From Scenedesmus sp. ARA3 (taxonomy: Eukaryota > Chlorophyta > Chlorophyceae > Sphaeropleales > Scenedesmaceae), in assembly GCA_004335835.1 (NCBI GenBank), contig RWJK01001711.1, positions 1 to 64,000 on the forward strand: a DNA stretch of 64,000 nucleotides. The letters run 5' to 3'. Below are positions 21,701-32,599 of this stretch, piece by piece (position 1 is the stretch's first letter; every line of letters begins with the position of its first letter). The position numbers and the translations under genes are program-made. The notes beneath the pieces were generated by a model. It was not told the DNA's origin. It did not search any database and worked only from the letters and a program-made list of their open reading frames with translations.

Positions 21701-24226
21701 ACCTCCGGGATCCAGCGCACCTGGCAGGGACAGGGGAAGAGGTTACTAGTAGAGCCTAACCGTTGTGCTGGCATGCAGACACAACTGAACATCTATGCAA
21801 GAGTGCAGACACCCAGAACACTACAACGGTGCATGAGATGCTGCGGCAAACTTGGGCTGTTGCGCAGGCCGGCGCACCTGCGTCACCCAGTCGCTGTGCT
21901 CCTTGTGCAGGTAGATGTAGTCCTGCATGGCGGGGCGGGAGCAGTGGGTGGCACACCAAGGGGTGGGCCGGGCAGGCAGTACCATCAGCACTGTGGCTGT
22001 GAGCTGACGTGAATGGCTTCACCAGCGCATTGAGCATGTGACCGTGGCGCTTGGCAAGGGAACAGCAACCTACACTCGACCCGGCAACTCGCCAATCACC
22101 CACGAGCAAGCACATGCCAGCAGCACAAAACACCGCCCCTGCAGCAGCAGGGCGCAACAACAACCAGCTGTGCCGCACCTTGTGGTTATCTGTGCTGATG
22201 AGGTCGCGCGCGGGCAGCTCCCGCGAGCCGCACAGCAGCAGCACCGTGGCGCCCGTGGTGTCGCCGTACACCACGCGCTCCCCGGCATCACCCGACAGCA
22301 CGTGCAGGCTCAGCGGCACGCCCATGGGGCCGGAGGCGTACACGCGGCCCGTGAGGTCATAGGAGCCCCTGCATGTGCATGCAAACAGCAGTCAGCAGCT
22401 GGTGGGACAGCAGGCAGCGCTAAGCAGCTGCGCCAGGATTGTGCTGCTAGAGGTACCTGCGACCTGCTGGTCCAGCGCAGTTGTTGCTGTCCAGTTCCTG
22501 CGCTGCTTACACCCGGCGGTGGCGCACCTGTCACTAACATTGCAGCACATGGCAGCAGGCCGCCACGCATCTAGGCTGATAAGCTTCTGTCTGTTGCTGA
22601 CACTGCAACGCCATCTAGCCGCGTCACCTGTTGATGTCATAGTAGGTGATGGCCCTGTCCATCAGCACTGCAACCGTTGCAACCCACCATCCAGCTGCAC
22701 TATCAGATCACTGCCAGCCGCTGCACCTCTTGGTGTCGTCTCAGGTGATGGCGCTTGCCGATTGCTGCTGTGCTTGTAAGCAGCGCGCACTGCAGCAGAG
22801 CTGCTCCTTGAAGCAATGCTACAGCACACGGCAGCAGGCCGACATCCAGGCACAAATCCAGCTGATCACGCCCATCCATCCCCACCTGTTGATGTCATAG
22901 TAGGTGATGGCCCTGTCCATGGTGGTGAACACCATCTTGCGCGACAGCGGCAGGTACAGGCAGTCCGTGATCCAGCTGCTGCCATTGTTCACCGTCTTCA
23001 CATGTTTTAAATCGGCCGCGTTCCACAGCCGGAAGCTGCCGTCGCGCCCGCAGCTGATGTATTTGTCGATGGCCCCGCAGAAGTACAGCCGGTCCACCTG
23101 CAGGCATATGCGGCGCAGTAGTTACATGTGGGTCGCGGCACCATCTTAGACGGTTCATCTCCTGGCTGCTGCAGCTGCACGTAATACACAGCAACTACGT
23201 GCTTGATAGTCGCGGCTGCTGCGTTCTGTTGCTGTTGCGCAGCTGCAGCAGCTGCTGCAGTGCATGCCCAGCTGCAGTCAGCACCTGCTCGTGGTGGTAA
23301 GCGCTGGCCTCATGCTTGTCCCTGAAGTCAGCCGGGAACAGCCGCCAGTTGTCTGCTGCGCTGTCTCCTGCAGCCGCCTGGGCCTTCTCCAGAAACATGT
23401 AGTTGGTGAACTCGTCCCTGCAGGGAAGGCCAGGTGAGGGACATGATATCAGCAAGGTGCAAAGACACGGTACAAGCAGGTAAGAGAACTAGCAGCAGGA
23501 AGGCAGCTCACTGCTTGTGTGAATCCTGGCGGCTCATCTCCTAGTCAAGATGTGCAGTTGCTGCTGCAGGCGCTGCTGCTGCTGCTGCTCCTGCTGCCAA
23601 CGTGCATCCGTGGCGCTGCTGCTATGGGGCCATGCTGGGCAGCGTTATGCGGTGATTACTTAGCTGGCATGCGGTCCTACTTCGCACCAATCTACTGTGC
23701 CTCCTGCATCCGCATCAATCTTCATGAACAGCTGCGCCACCTGCTGCCGCTTCAGGTTGACGCCCAGGTGGGGCCCCAGCTTGGCACAGAACTCGTCAAT
23801 GTCCAGCTCCCCGCTGCCATCCTCATCCGCTGCCTACAACGCAGTTGCCGTGTTTGCAGGAAGCATGTTGTCCTCCATGTCTACAGGTTGTGGTGGTGTT
23901 GTGTGCTGACTGCTGACACCACAGCCTTGTGCAAGCTGCTGCAGGTGCTGATGGCTTGGACCATGGCCAGGCACCATCATTGTTAGCTCACCTACACTAC
24001 TGCATGTTGCATGTGAACTTGATGTGTGGAACACTGTATGCTGGTTCTGAGTGTGCTGGTATACGATGCCGCTGGTGCTGTTGGTGTTGGTGCAGCATCG
24101 TGTGCTACAGGTGCTGCATGCGTGCAGGCTGCAGGCGTATGCACTGCTAGCTCACCCCACCTCAAAGATCTCCTTCAGCAGCTTCAGGGATTCCAGATTG
24201 ATTTCATCCTCGTCTGCCTCAGCCAT
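16526..24226 (-). CDS. EF-hand and WD40-repeat protein, WDR49/WDR64/CFAP337 type
   Basis: Exons: 24161-24226, 23688-23833, 23285-23417, 22886-23097, 22179-22368, 21878-21922, 21529-21720, 21002-21163, 20681-20788, 20350-20469, 20030-20181, 19749-19851, 19395-19512, 18267-18959, 17899-18056, 17423-17707, 16912-17194, then a last exon starting at 16777. An N-terminal EF-hand pair shows loops DEDGSGELDIDE and DADAGGTVDWDE. Many WD blades follow (for example YISCGRDGSFRLWN, LDATIKTFDI, DKSIKVWDL, NDGSIKMWNF, DYQGRINIWG). This domain order is that of WDR49/WDR64, known in cilia as CFAP337; an axonemal role is inferred. A Gln/Ala insertion of about 150 residues sits between blades at 18300-18840. 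Oddity: the donor at 16912 leaves phase 1 but the open C-terminal frame (to 16526) needs phase 0; as drawn, the protein would stop at 16734. Confidence 0.85.
18931..19099 (-). repeat. Copy of exon start with acceptor (WD40 gene intron)
   Basis: The 32 bases 18931-18962 (start of the DYQGRINIWG exon plus acceptor) recur at 19068-19099, offset 137, with four differences; the copy would read DYQGRVNTWT. It lies in the intron just upstream of the real exon. Confidence 0.85.
21361..21535 (-). repeat. Three tandem copies of an exon 3' end and donor (WD40 gene)
   Basis: The donor word at 21523-21535 (sense TGGCAC then GTGAGT) is repeated at 21452-21464 and 21368-21380. Each copy is followed by similar C/T-G-rich intron sequence, period about 70-85. 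All lie inside the intron following that exon. Confidence 0.8.
22625..22920 (-). repeat. Exact 38-base copy of exon 3' end with donor (WD40 gene)
   Basis: Bases 22883-22920 (end of the ITYYDIN exon and its GTGGGG-type donor) are repeated without change at 22625-22662, offset 258. A third, degraded copy lies near 22726-22760. The copies sit in the following intron. Confidence 0.92.
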
Positions 24227-24968
24227 GATGCTGCTCTTCTGGGATGCTGACTATGCCCAGTCCTAGCCTGATTCAGCAGCAGAGCACCTGACAAGCCACC
24301 AGTCCTACATGCGGTTGACCAGGACGCAAGTTCGGGCCAACATGAAGCAGTTTCAACAAAAGTATGTGACTATATGATGCACCGAGCGAACATGTCAGTG
24401 ATGAAGTCCGGTTGTGCTGCACCCATGGCGGTGTTGATACTTCGTTTCATGTTCTTTTTCTTACCTTTTAACTTTACGTGTAAATTATCACGATTTGAGT
24501 GTCAAGCTGCTGCCGGAACAACTGTCAACACTGTTTGAAGAACCCTTGTCACTCCTGCAAATCTTCTGGAGCAGATCCCATGCGGTTTGGTGTTCGAACA
24601 GCCAACTGAAGATGTGAGGACCGCGATCGAGTTGATCGTTGCTGTACAGCGTTCAGTGGGCTTGCCCTTGTCTCCAGTATCCTTGCACTTCGTCCTTGCT
24701 CGGCCCGTGTTAGGCGTTCCGCAACTGAAAGTTGGTAGAACATGATAATTGGTTAAACTATTGTGAAAGCAAGGTCAGCTGCTGGATTTGACACACCATC
24801 ACTGGTTCCAGCAACTGGACAGCAGGTGGGGCTTTCGTCCATGCTTGCACTGCAACCATGCATGCATGCATACATGCATGTAGTTAAACACAGAAACCAT
24901 CACCTGATATCAACATTGAGGTCACTTGCTGTGATTGCTGCGCAGGAGCTGAGTGCTTTTTGACAGGC
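24227..24968. promoter_or_regulatory. Divergent promoter between WD40 gene and unknown gene
   Basis: Start codons point outward across about 740 bases. AT-rich patches occur at 24430-24500 and 24715-24770. A GCATGC-rich palindromic run lies near 24858-24882. No specific factor site can be named. Confidence 0.5.
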
Positions 24969-27372
24969 ATGCAGCAGCAGGTGCAAACAGCAACGCACCT
25001 GCACCCGCACATAGCAGCTACAGGGCAGTGTGCCAAGCGCCTTGTCCACGTCAGACGAACCCAAAGGCCGTTGCTATTGGCACATGCATCATCAAACGAG
25101 CATGCAGCCAGCAGCAGTGCAGCACCCCTGCATCAGCAGCTGCTGGGTGGGGTGCGCAGCGCAGCCAGCAGGGTTGATCCACGCCAACTGCTGGGCAGGC
25201 TCAAAGAGAAGCAGCAGCAGCAGCAACATGATATAAACATCGCACACCCTGCACCAGTTGCTGCAGGACAAGCAGCAGCATCAGATGTGCAGGGTGCTGC
25301 TGGTTTCCCGGCGCAGCTGCTGAGGCTGGTGGGAGATGTAGCGCGTGCTGTGCCTGGCGCTCAGCAATCAGGTCCACATGCCTCGCACATCAACGCAGGG
25401 AGTGTCAATCATCACACTGCAGCTGCGCCGGCAGCTGAGGGCAGCGGTAGCTTTGCCGTAGTGTCTGGCCACCAGCTGGACCTAGTGAGACACTCCCTGT
25501 GGTCTTCGGAAGCAGCAGCAGCAACAGCACCAGTACCACCAGCAAACGAGGGTGATTGGGGTGTGCAACCCTCAGTTTTGGACTGGTCCAGCGCCCAGAC
25601 AGGCAGCAGCAGCAGTAGCAGCACCAGGACCCTTCAGGAAACGCCGCCTGACCCATCCGCTGCAGCACTCAGCACTCCCGCAAATCTCCCAGCAGCTGCA
25701 GCCCCACCAAGCAGCAGCAGCAGCAGCAGCTTGCGCTTTGCAAAGCACCTCGCCACCCTCAGCAACGGCTGTGCGCCGCCCAGCAGCCGCCTTGAGTCTC
25801 TGGGCTGGCTGCTGTTTGAGTCGCAGCGGCAGCAGGCAGCGCTGGGCCTGGGGCCACCTGCTGCTGCTGCAGCGCCTGGCGCAAGCGGCAGCAGCAGCAG
25901 CAGTGACGAGGCGCTTGCGCGGCAGGCGCAGCAGTGGCTGGCCACAGCTGAGTCACGGCGGCTGCTAGAGCAGGTGCGGATAGCGTCAGCGGCCATAGCT
26001 CTGACAGGGCATGATTTCATGGCTTTGAATGCCACCATGCCTCCCTGTCTTCGTAGCATTGGGTGCATACATTGTTCTTGCTGGGACTTTGCAGAACACC
26101 TCCAGCATTGTAAGAGCGCTTTCACCTTGCCTTAGATAGTTACGTGTATTGAGTGGCCCCTGCCTGCCTGCTGCTGCTGCACCGCTGCTGCCGCCCCACA
26201 GGTGTACCTCATCGGCCAGGCTCTAGCTGACCTAGGCACAGCAGACGGCAGCAGCAGCCAGCCGCACGGCAGCAGCAGCAGCAATGCAGCGCGTGCTATG
26301 CTGAGCCTGGACTATGCCAAGCTGCTGGCGCGCTACTGCTGCCAGCACGGCTGCCTGTTGGCGCAGGGCTTCTGGGCTGCACTGCCGGACGATGAGCTGC
26401 AGGTGTGTTGACTGCATACATGGCTTGATTGCAAGCGGGTTCTGCCTCCCAGTGTGTTGGCTGCATGGCTGCCTTCAAGCCGGTTCTGCCTTCCAGTAAC
26501 AGCAGCAGCAGCAGCACTGCCCTGGGCTGTGTTTGAAAGCAAGCAGCTTTTATGGCTGAGGCATGCATAGTGCATTGTGCTGTGTGCAGCCAGGGGTTGG
26601 GTGCTTCCACACCACAGCAAGCAACGTTGGCTGGGCTGGTTGTCTTGACCCGTAGCAGGGTTTGTGTTTGAGTGGTGGATGTGAGCAAACAGGGTGAACA
26701 ATGCTGTTGTGTTTCTGCAATGCGCCGCTGGGCTGCAAGATTGTGACAAGCCCTCTATCAAACATAGCTCTGCCTTGATGCTGTGCTGAACTCTGCTGCT
26801 GCTGCTGCTGCCGCTGCCGCTGCTGCTGCTGTGCGTAGGCCAAGGCCATCCATGTTGCCAGTTGCCTTGAGACGCGCCGTGTGGTGCATGCCCTGCTGTA
26901 CGAGAAGCTGCTGCAGCATGCCGGCAGCGAGGCAGCAGCAGCAACACCCAGCAGCCTGGCAGCAGCCGGATATGCCGCTGGGCCCTTGGTGATCAGCAAC
27001 ACAATGATCAACACGCAGGGCCTGGCCAGCAGCAACAGCAGCAGCCAGAACGTGGAAGCTTCACCAACGGCAGCAGCAACCGGCAACACCAACACGAACA
27101 GCAGCACAGCCAGCAGTAGCGTGACGCCTGGTCAGGCTAATCAGTTTGGCTGGGGGCTAGCTGGACTGGGTATGAGTGCAGGGGCTGTGCTGCTGCTGGT
27201 ATGGAGTGTAGCCAGCAAGCTGGTGCGGTTGGTGGTGGCTGTGGTGTTGTTTGCAAAAGACATGGCGCTGCAGCTGCTGATGCTGCGCGCAGTGGCTGCA
27301 ACAGCAAAGGGGCTGGTGGCTAGCAGCAGCTTAGGGCAGCTGCAGGTGCCTGCTTTTGCACCAGTGCCAGGG

Positions 27373-27417
<45 letters not shown>

Positions 27418-27912
27418 CCTGCTGGTGTTGGTGCAGCAGCTAGGGGTTTGCTGGGGGCAGGCAGCAGCAGCAGGCGTGCTTCACCAGCAGCAGCAGCAGC
27501 AGCAGCACGTGCACAGCAGCAGGTGCCAGCCACTCCACAGCACCAAGCAGCACGGTATGCAGTGCTTGACCAGCTAGCACCAGCAACGGAAGCAGCAGCT
27601 GCATACCAAAGCTCTGGCAGCGGACCATTGCAGCAGCAGCAGCAGCAGCACGGCGCTGCAGCAGCAGCGTTTGGCAGCTTGGGCCTGCTGTCTGCTGTGC
27701 CTCTTAGCAGCACCCCTCTCTTCAGGGCAGCAGCTCAGCCCAGGGTACCAGACAATCAGCAGCAGAAGCAAGTGAGGCTGCCGTTGCATGCTGTGCATCT
27801 GGCAAAGCTGCGCGGCGCACTGCGCATGAAGCAGCGGCGGCGGCCTGCTGCTGTGGCGGGCAGTGACCGGCTGCTGTATCAGCTGTGGGCGCCTGAGGCT
27901 GCGCGCTGCTGA
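24969..27912 (+). CDS. Unrecognised Ala/Ser/Gln-rich protein with hydrophobic C-terminal region
   Basis: Three exons, 24969-25973, 26202-26402 and 26839-27912, all phase 0, give 2280 nt (759 aa). I do not recognise a family. The N-terminus (MQQQVQTATHLHPHIAATGQ, then basic and Ser-rich) could be an organelle transit peptide. A moderately conserved-looking core spans the junctions: LESLGWLLFESQRQQ, YAKLLARYCCQHGC, FWAALPDDELQ and AIHVASCLETRRVVHALLY. Downstream are one or two hydrophobic segments (GAVLLLVWSVASKLVRLVVA, and FAKDMALQLLMLRAVAATA), then poly-Ala and poly-Gln, and a basic end KLRGALRMKQRRR. It is probably membrane-associated. The ATG at 24969 is the first in frame. TGTAA follows the stop by about 100 bases. 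A true gene is likely because phases close and the exons are long and open. Confidence 0.6.
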
Positions 27913-28010
27913 GTGCAGCTTCGGCTGTGTTGGATGGGATGCTGCCAGCAGTGCCGATTGCTGACAAGCAGATGTAGTTCATGGCTTTACATTGTACAGA
28001 GTGTATAGCA

Positions 28011-28015
28011 TGTAA
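28011..28015 (+). terminator. TGTAA poly(A) signal for the unknown gene
   Basis: TGTAA 99 bases after the stop at 27912. Confidence 0.55.
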
Positions 28016-29622
28016 GTGCCGATCGATGCATTGGCAGGCACATCAGCTGCATGGGTTGTATACGTCCTGAGCAGTATTGTGGGTTTTCAGGGTGATCCTG
28101 GTTGTTCATGTGTTTGAAGGCAGGTTGCATTGTTTCAAAGCGCATGCACCTGTGTGTTTTCACCTTGGTTAGCTGGCAGGTTGCTAGCGCATGTTGTTTT
28201 TTCACCTGCATTCCATTGGCATCATGCAACATTATGAGGCGCGGCGATTTGCGCATGCTACCGGACGATGTCACAACACCTTCAGCAGTACCAAGCCATT
28301 TGGGGCCTGCCGTGTGATTGTAAGCATGCATGGCACATGCAAGGTGGGCCAAGGCACTGGCAAAAGTGTCCATGACACAACTACGGATGTGTGCTTGGTT
28401 CTGTACTGTGTGACGTTTTCAGTTGCCCTGCCAGCTCATGGGCTTCGTAGTATACTGTTCAGTAGCTTGCAGTTGGGCGCCATTGCATGCTGCTGCTGCT
28501 GCCTGTAGCACTGGATGTGTTACCTTGTGGCAGCGTGCCGCGCATCCACTGCCCTCATGCCATGCGCCCATGTGCAGACACACCGCTGCATGCCATAAGA
28601 CAGTAGTAATGACCTCGGGTAGCACCTACTTGGAGTCAGTGCATTCACTCCATATGCTGCAACAGCACAGGGTGGTCATCATGACTAAGTATCAATCATC
28701 TAATGCACACCGCATGATGTTGCGCAGCTGTTGCTTGCAGTAACCGTGTATAACCAGCACATCTGCATGTGCTGCTACAGCTGTTGCTGCTGTGGCTATT
28801 GACAATGCTCCGTTGGGGCGACTTTGCGGATGCATGCCGTATGATACGTCATGCACTGCAGGGTAACAACACTAGACGTATTTGAGGTGCATTGCGCAGA
28901 TTGGTGGCTCACAATTGCATTGGATACATGCAGCTGCAGCATCATGCTGATGCAACACTACACTCACAGCAATCCATCCTCAACACACGCTTCAGTGCTC
29001 CGCATACAATACACATACTGATAATAAAATGCCGTTATCTATCATGGCAATTATAACCAAGTTCGACAGAACCTTTCAGCAAACCCTGAAGGCTTACGCT
29101 CCTGCACTGTCACATCACTGAACGGCCGCCAGCGGGCCGCCAGCGAATAAGTCAGCGGGGTCAGGCACATATGCAGCTGCCGCAGCTGGGCACAAACTGG
29201 TGGCAGTCATGCCGCACAGGGCATATGGTCACAAAAGCGCTCCGTCAAAGACATCCGCAAATAATAGGCACACGTTGCAAGACATGCAACTGTGTGCTTG
29301 AAGCAGCGTGGAAATATAATATGGCCGTGCCACGTGCGAAACAGACAGCATGGGCAGCGCACGAAAAGAAACTGGGTGTATGTACACCAAACAGGGCCAT
29401 TGCTTTCAGGGCACAGCTGGTGGTACCTGCTGCAGCACATGCAACCGGCATGCAACTGGTCCACAGTTGCCATGCAAATGCTGTCCATTGTCAACACTCA
29501 TTTGTCAACCCTGACATCCTCATTGTAATAATCTGAGATGGTTGTAACACCTCACGGTCGAGTGTGACCAGCCACTCACTGGCATAGCAAAAGAGGTCAC
29601 CAGTTCTGCAGCAACAGCAGAG

Positions 29623-29655
<33 letters not shown>

Positions 29656-29758
29656 GCAGCAGTTGAAAGCAGGGCAAGCAGTATATATGACGTCAGCGAT
29701 AAATTACTACTGTCTCTACTGAGGACTACGCCGCCCACAAATGTCAGGCTGCGACATT

Positions 29759-29763
29759 TACAA
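29759..29763 (-). terminator. TGTAA poly(A) signal for the fasciclin gene
   Basis: TGTAA on the minus strand 181 bases after the stop at 29944. Confidence 0.5.
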
Positions 29764-29943
29764 AGACACATACATGCAGTAGATGCACACTGCAGACATG
29801 TACCTGTGACTGGCACGACCTCCTGCAGCTAGGATCCAGCCTCTACGCAGCGCTGCTTAGCACTGCCCACCAGGACAACACATACAACCTCATAATTATC
29901 ATCATGTCACCCATCAAGCCATAGCATCAGCGCCATCGTAGCA

Positions 29944-30410
29944 TCAACGCCAATCAATACAACCCGTCACACTCACATAGATGCCCTCCTCAGCCAGGTT
30001 GGCAGTGCCAGGCACCGACAGGTCCTCAGAGCCACCCAGGGCCTGCTGCCCCGCATCAGCAGCAGACTCATCACCATCCACAGCAGCCTGGATCTGCTGC
30101 TGCGAGGCATCCTCCAGGGCAGTGGGGCCGGCCGATGCACCCCACCCAAAATCCAGAAGCATCCTGCGGCCAGCCTTGGTGCTGACGTTAATCGAGACGG
30201 GGCTCTTGGGGGCGGCGGCGGCAGCAGCAGGTGTGATGGAGAGCTTGGGCAGGGTGATGCTTCCAGGAGTGATGGAAATGCTGCCCTTGGGTGTTTTGAT
30301 AGTGGTGCTGGCAGATGGCTTGGCGGTGCTGGTGGCGGTGGTGGCTGCGGCTCCGGCTGTGGCAGACTTGCCTGGCACCAGCAGCTGTGCGACGCCCTGC
30401 ACAATGGCCT

Positions 30411-30460
<50 letters not shown>

Positions 30461-32599
30461 GCAGGCAGAGAGCGTGGTAAGACAGGTGACTCATGCTGCA
30501 TGGCCCACAGCACTGACCACTGCTGCAGGACACTAGAATGTGTGAAGAACAGCGTTACTAACATCGCAAGTAGCAGCAGCAGCAGCTCTGCTTTGTACAG
30601 CAAGTCGCATGGCACAGAGGTGTGTTAACCATAGCAGAAGTGTGTAGCCTGCCACCCACCTTGCCCACATAGACGTTCCTCTTCACGATCTGCACGCCAT
30701 TCACAAAGGCCTTGCCGCCCTTGTACAACACCTCCACAGACTGCCCAGCCAGCAGTGTCTCATGCTTGCCAGCAGCAAGCGCAGGCAGCGGCTGCGCAGG
30801 CCCAGCCAGCACGTGATACTTCAACACATCAGCAACAGCAGATGCGGACGGCGCAGCCGCGCCTGCACCCAGGTCGAGTTTTGCTGCAATAAAAGCCTTG
30901 TTACTGGGTACGAATAGTGTGTGGTCAAAGCCGGCAGGAGCGTCCAGGGTGGAGTCGAGACCGGCGACAGCAGCAGCCTGGCAGAACTGGGAGAGAGTGA
31001 TGGCGCGGGCGTTGCACAGCGCGCTGAAGCTGGGGTAGTAGCCGTCTGCATGTATGCAGGCAAAGGCAAGAGGCCAGACACAGGGGAGATGTGTCAGGTG
31101 CAGCAGCAGCGGTGGCAGGTGGTTGGCAGCGCAGCGTAGGCAGAGAGGCTATACTATGAAGTGGTCATGTTCACGGAATAGGCACAGGCTGGAGCCTGGA
31201 TGTGCACAAGATGCTGCTGGTAACAGCAAACATGCGAAGCATGCTGCCGCCTGACAATAGTGTGCATGCTGAACTGCTTTACATCCATGCTGGGGGGCTG
31301 CGCAGGTTGCGTCCTCACCTCCATACAGCACCTTGTCGACCACGTGGATCGTCTTGTTATCATCAACGGCAACATATGCCGGCTCCACATTTGCGGCAGC
31401 ACCGTGCTTGCCGGCCACGGTCACTTTGCCGCCGGCCTGCTTGAGCAGCAGCCTGCTGCTGCTGCCGGCTGCAGTGTTGGCCACGCGGGTGTTGCCATTG
31501 GCAAAGATCTCCTGCGATGCGGCGTGCACACACGTATGCAGGCAAAGGGTCTTTAGCAAATTAGCATCCCAAGATATATTGCACCATGGATAACAAGAGT
31601 GATCGGTGCCTGCTGTACCACACTAGACCTCATGCAGGAGCATGCTCTTTCGACTGACATATGCATACATCAGCACTGCAGGGGCGTGGGGAGCCATGAA
31701 CATACATAGATAACACAAGTGTTCACCTGTGCCCGCACGTTGCTGCCCAGCAGCAGGTGGCTGCCCACGATACGCTTAGCCAGGCCAGGGCGCGCCTTCA
31801 GGTCAGCCATTGTGAGCCCCATCTCTGTCAGGAAGCCCTTGACAGCGGCATTGCTTGGGCTACAGGGCAGAACAGAGCCAGCACACAGCACAGCAGCAGC
31901 ACTTCAGCCAACAGGTACACAGAAAGCTTGCGTGATTGGCACAGACGCTGGCTGCGCAGCTTGCCGGCATGCAGAGCAACAAGCATGCGGCGTTACAAGC
32001 TGCGTAATCCTTTCCAAGAAGTTCTCCAGAAGGTTTCCAGAAGTTCTCAGCAACACCCCATGGTGAAGCTCCAGACGCTTGGCTGGCAAAGAATGCTAGC
32101 TTGATACATAGTGATGGTCAAACTCACACGAAGGCGGTCCACTTGGCCTTGGGGTTGCTGGCTGGCGTGCTGACTCCTGCAAGGTCCCAAACCTCAGCAG
32201 CTGCAGTGAGGCCCTGCTTCTTGAGCTTGTCCGCCACCAGGTTCTGAGCCTGAACGGTTGGGAATAAGAATTGTAAATGATAACAACGTCAACGACTATG
32301 CATCGGGCAACCGTGAATGTAGGCGTAGCTGTGGGGTGCCGGGTGCTGCTGCCTGTGGCACGTGCCTGCTACACCTGGCATGCAGATGTACTATCATTGA
32401 TGTAGCTAGAACAATTGATGTGGCAAGTTATGCATGCATTCGGGCGTCAAAGAGCGTGCATGGACCGCACGCAGCTGCTGCCTAAGAACTGCGGCAGATC
32501 CCGGGGGCAACGCAGTCCTGTCAGCTCCGTCATGTTTACCTGAGTGGTCGACACCACCAAAGCAAGCAGCAGAAGCACGGTGCGTGCTAGCCTGGCCAT
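29944..32599 (-). CDS. Secreted protein with two fasciclin (FAS1) domains
   Basis: Exons: 32540-32599, 32128-32243, 31727-31859, 31319-31511, 30660-31045, 29944-30408; 1353 nt, 450 aa, phases agree. The first exon is a signal peptide (MARLARTVLLLLALVVSTTQ). FAS1 domain 1 shows VPSNAAVKGF, then GSHLLLGSNVRAQ and IHVVDKVLYG. FAS1 domain 2 shows FVPSNKAF, then LKYHVLAG and VNGVQIVKRNVYVGK. FAS1 proteins act in cell adhesion and extracellular matrix in algae (algal-CAM) and plants. The last exon is Ala/Thr/Ser-rich and then acidic, with no clear GPI tail. The stop at 29944 directly follows a good GTGAGT donor (codon IY|GTGAGT), so an alternative 3' exon is possible. The intron before the last exon ends in a 49-base CTG tract. 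Family is sure; role is inferred. Confidence 0.88.
30411..30459 (-). repeat. (CTG)n tract at fasciclin gene 3' splice site
   Basis: Sixteen uninterrupted triplets, CTG in the sense direction, end in the acceptor CAG next to the exon at 30408. Confidence 0.9.

Larger units (their letters stand above)
27913..29943. other. Convergent intergenic region, about 2 kb
   Basis: Contains the 3' UTR of the unknown gene, low-coding sequence to about 29500, and the fasciclin gene 3' UTR with a CAG/CTG tract at 29610-29662. A possible extra 3' exon of the fasciclin gene (starting with EVVPVTG after a CTGCAG acceptor near 29824) cannot be excluded. No RNA gene is recognised. Confidence 0.5.

Noticed and set aside
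24858..24882. GCATGC palindromic run as a transposon end
   Set aside because: No target-site duplication, matching opposite end or transposase is seen; GCATGC words are common throughout.
28000..29500. Hidden gene in the 2-kb intergenic stretch
   Set aside because: Only short frames without motifs, and no phase-consistent exon chain.
29520..29816. 98-codon frame read on its own as a gene
   Set aside because: It only makes sense, if at all, as a 3' exon of the fasciclin gene; the Ala run comes from a triplet repeat.
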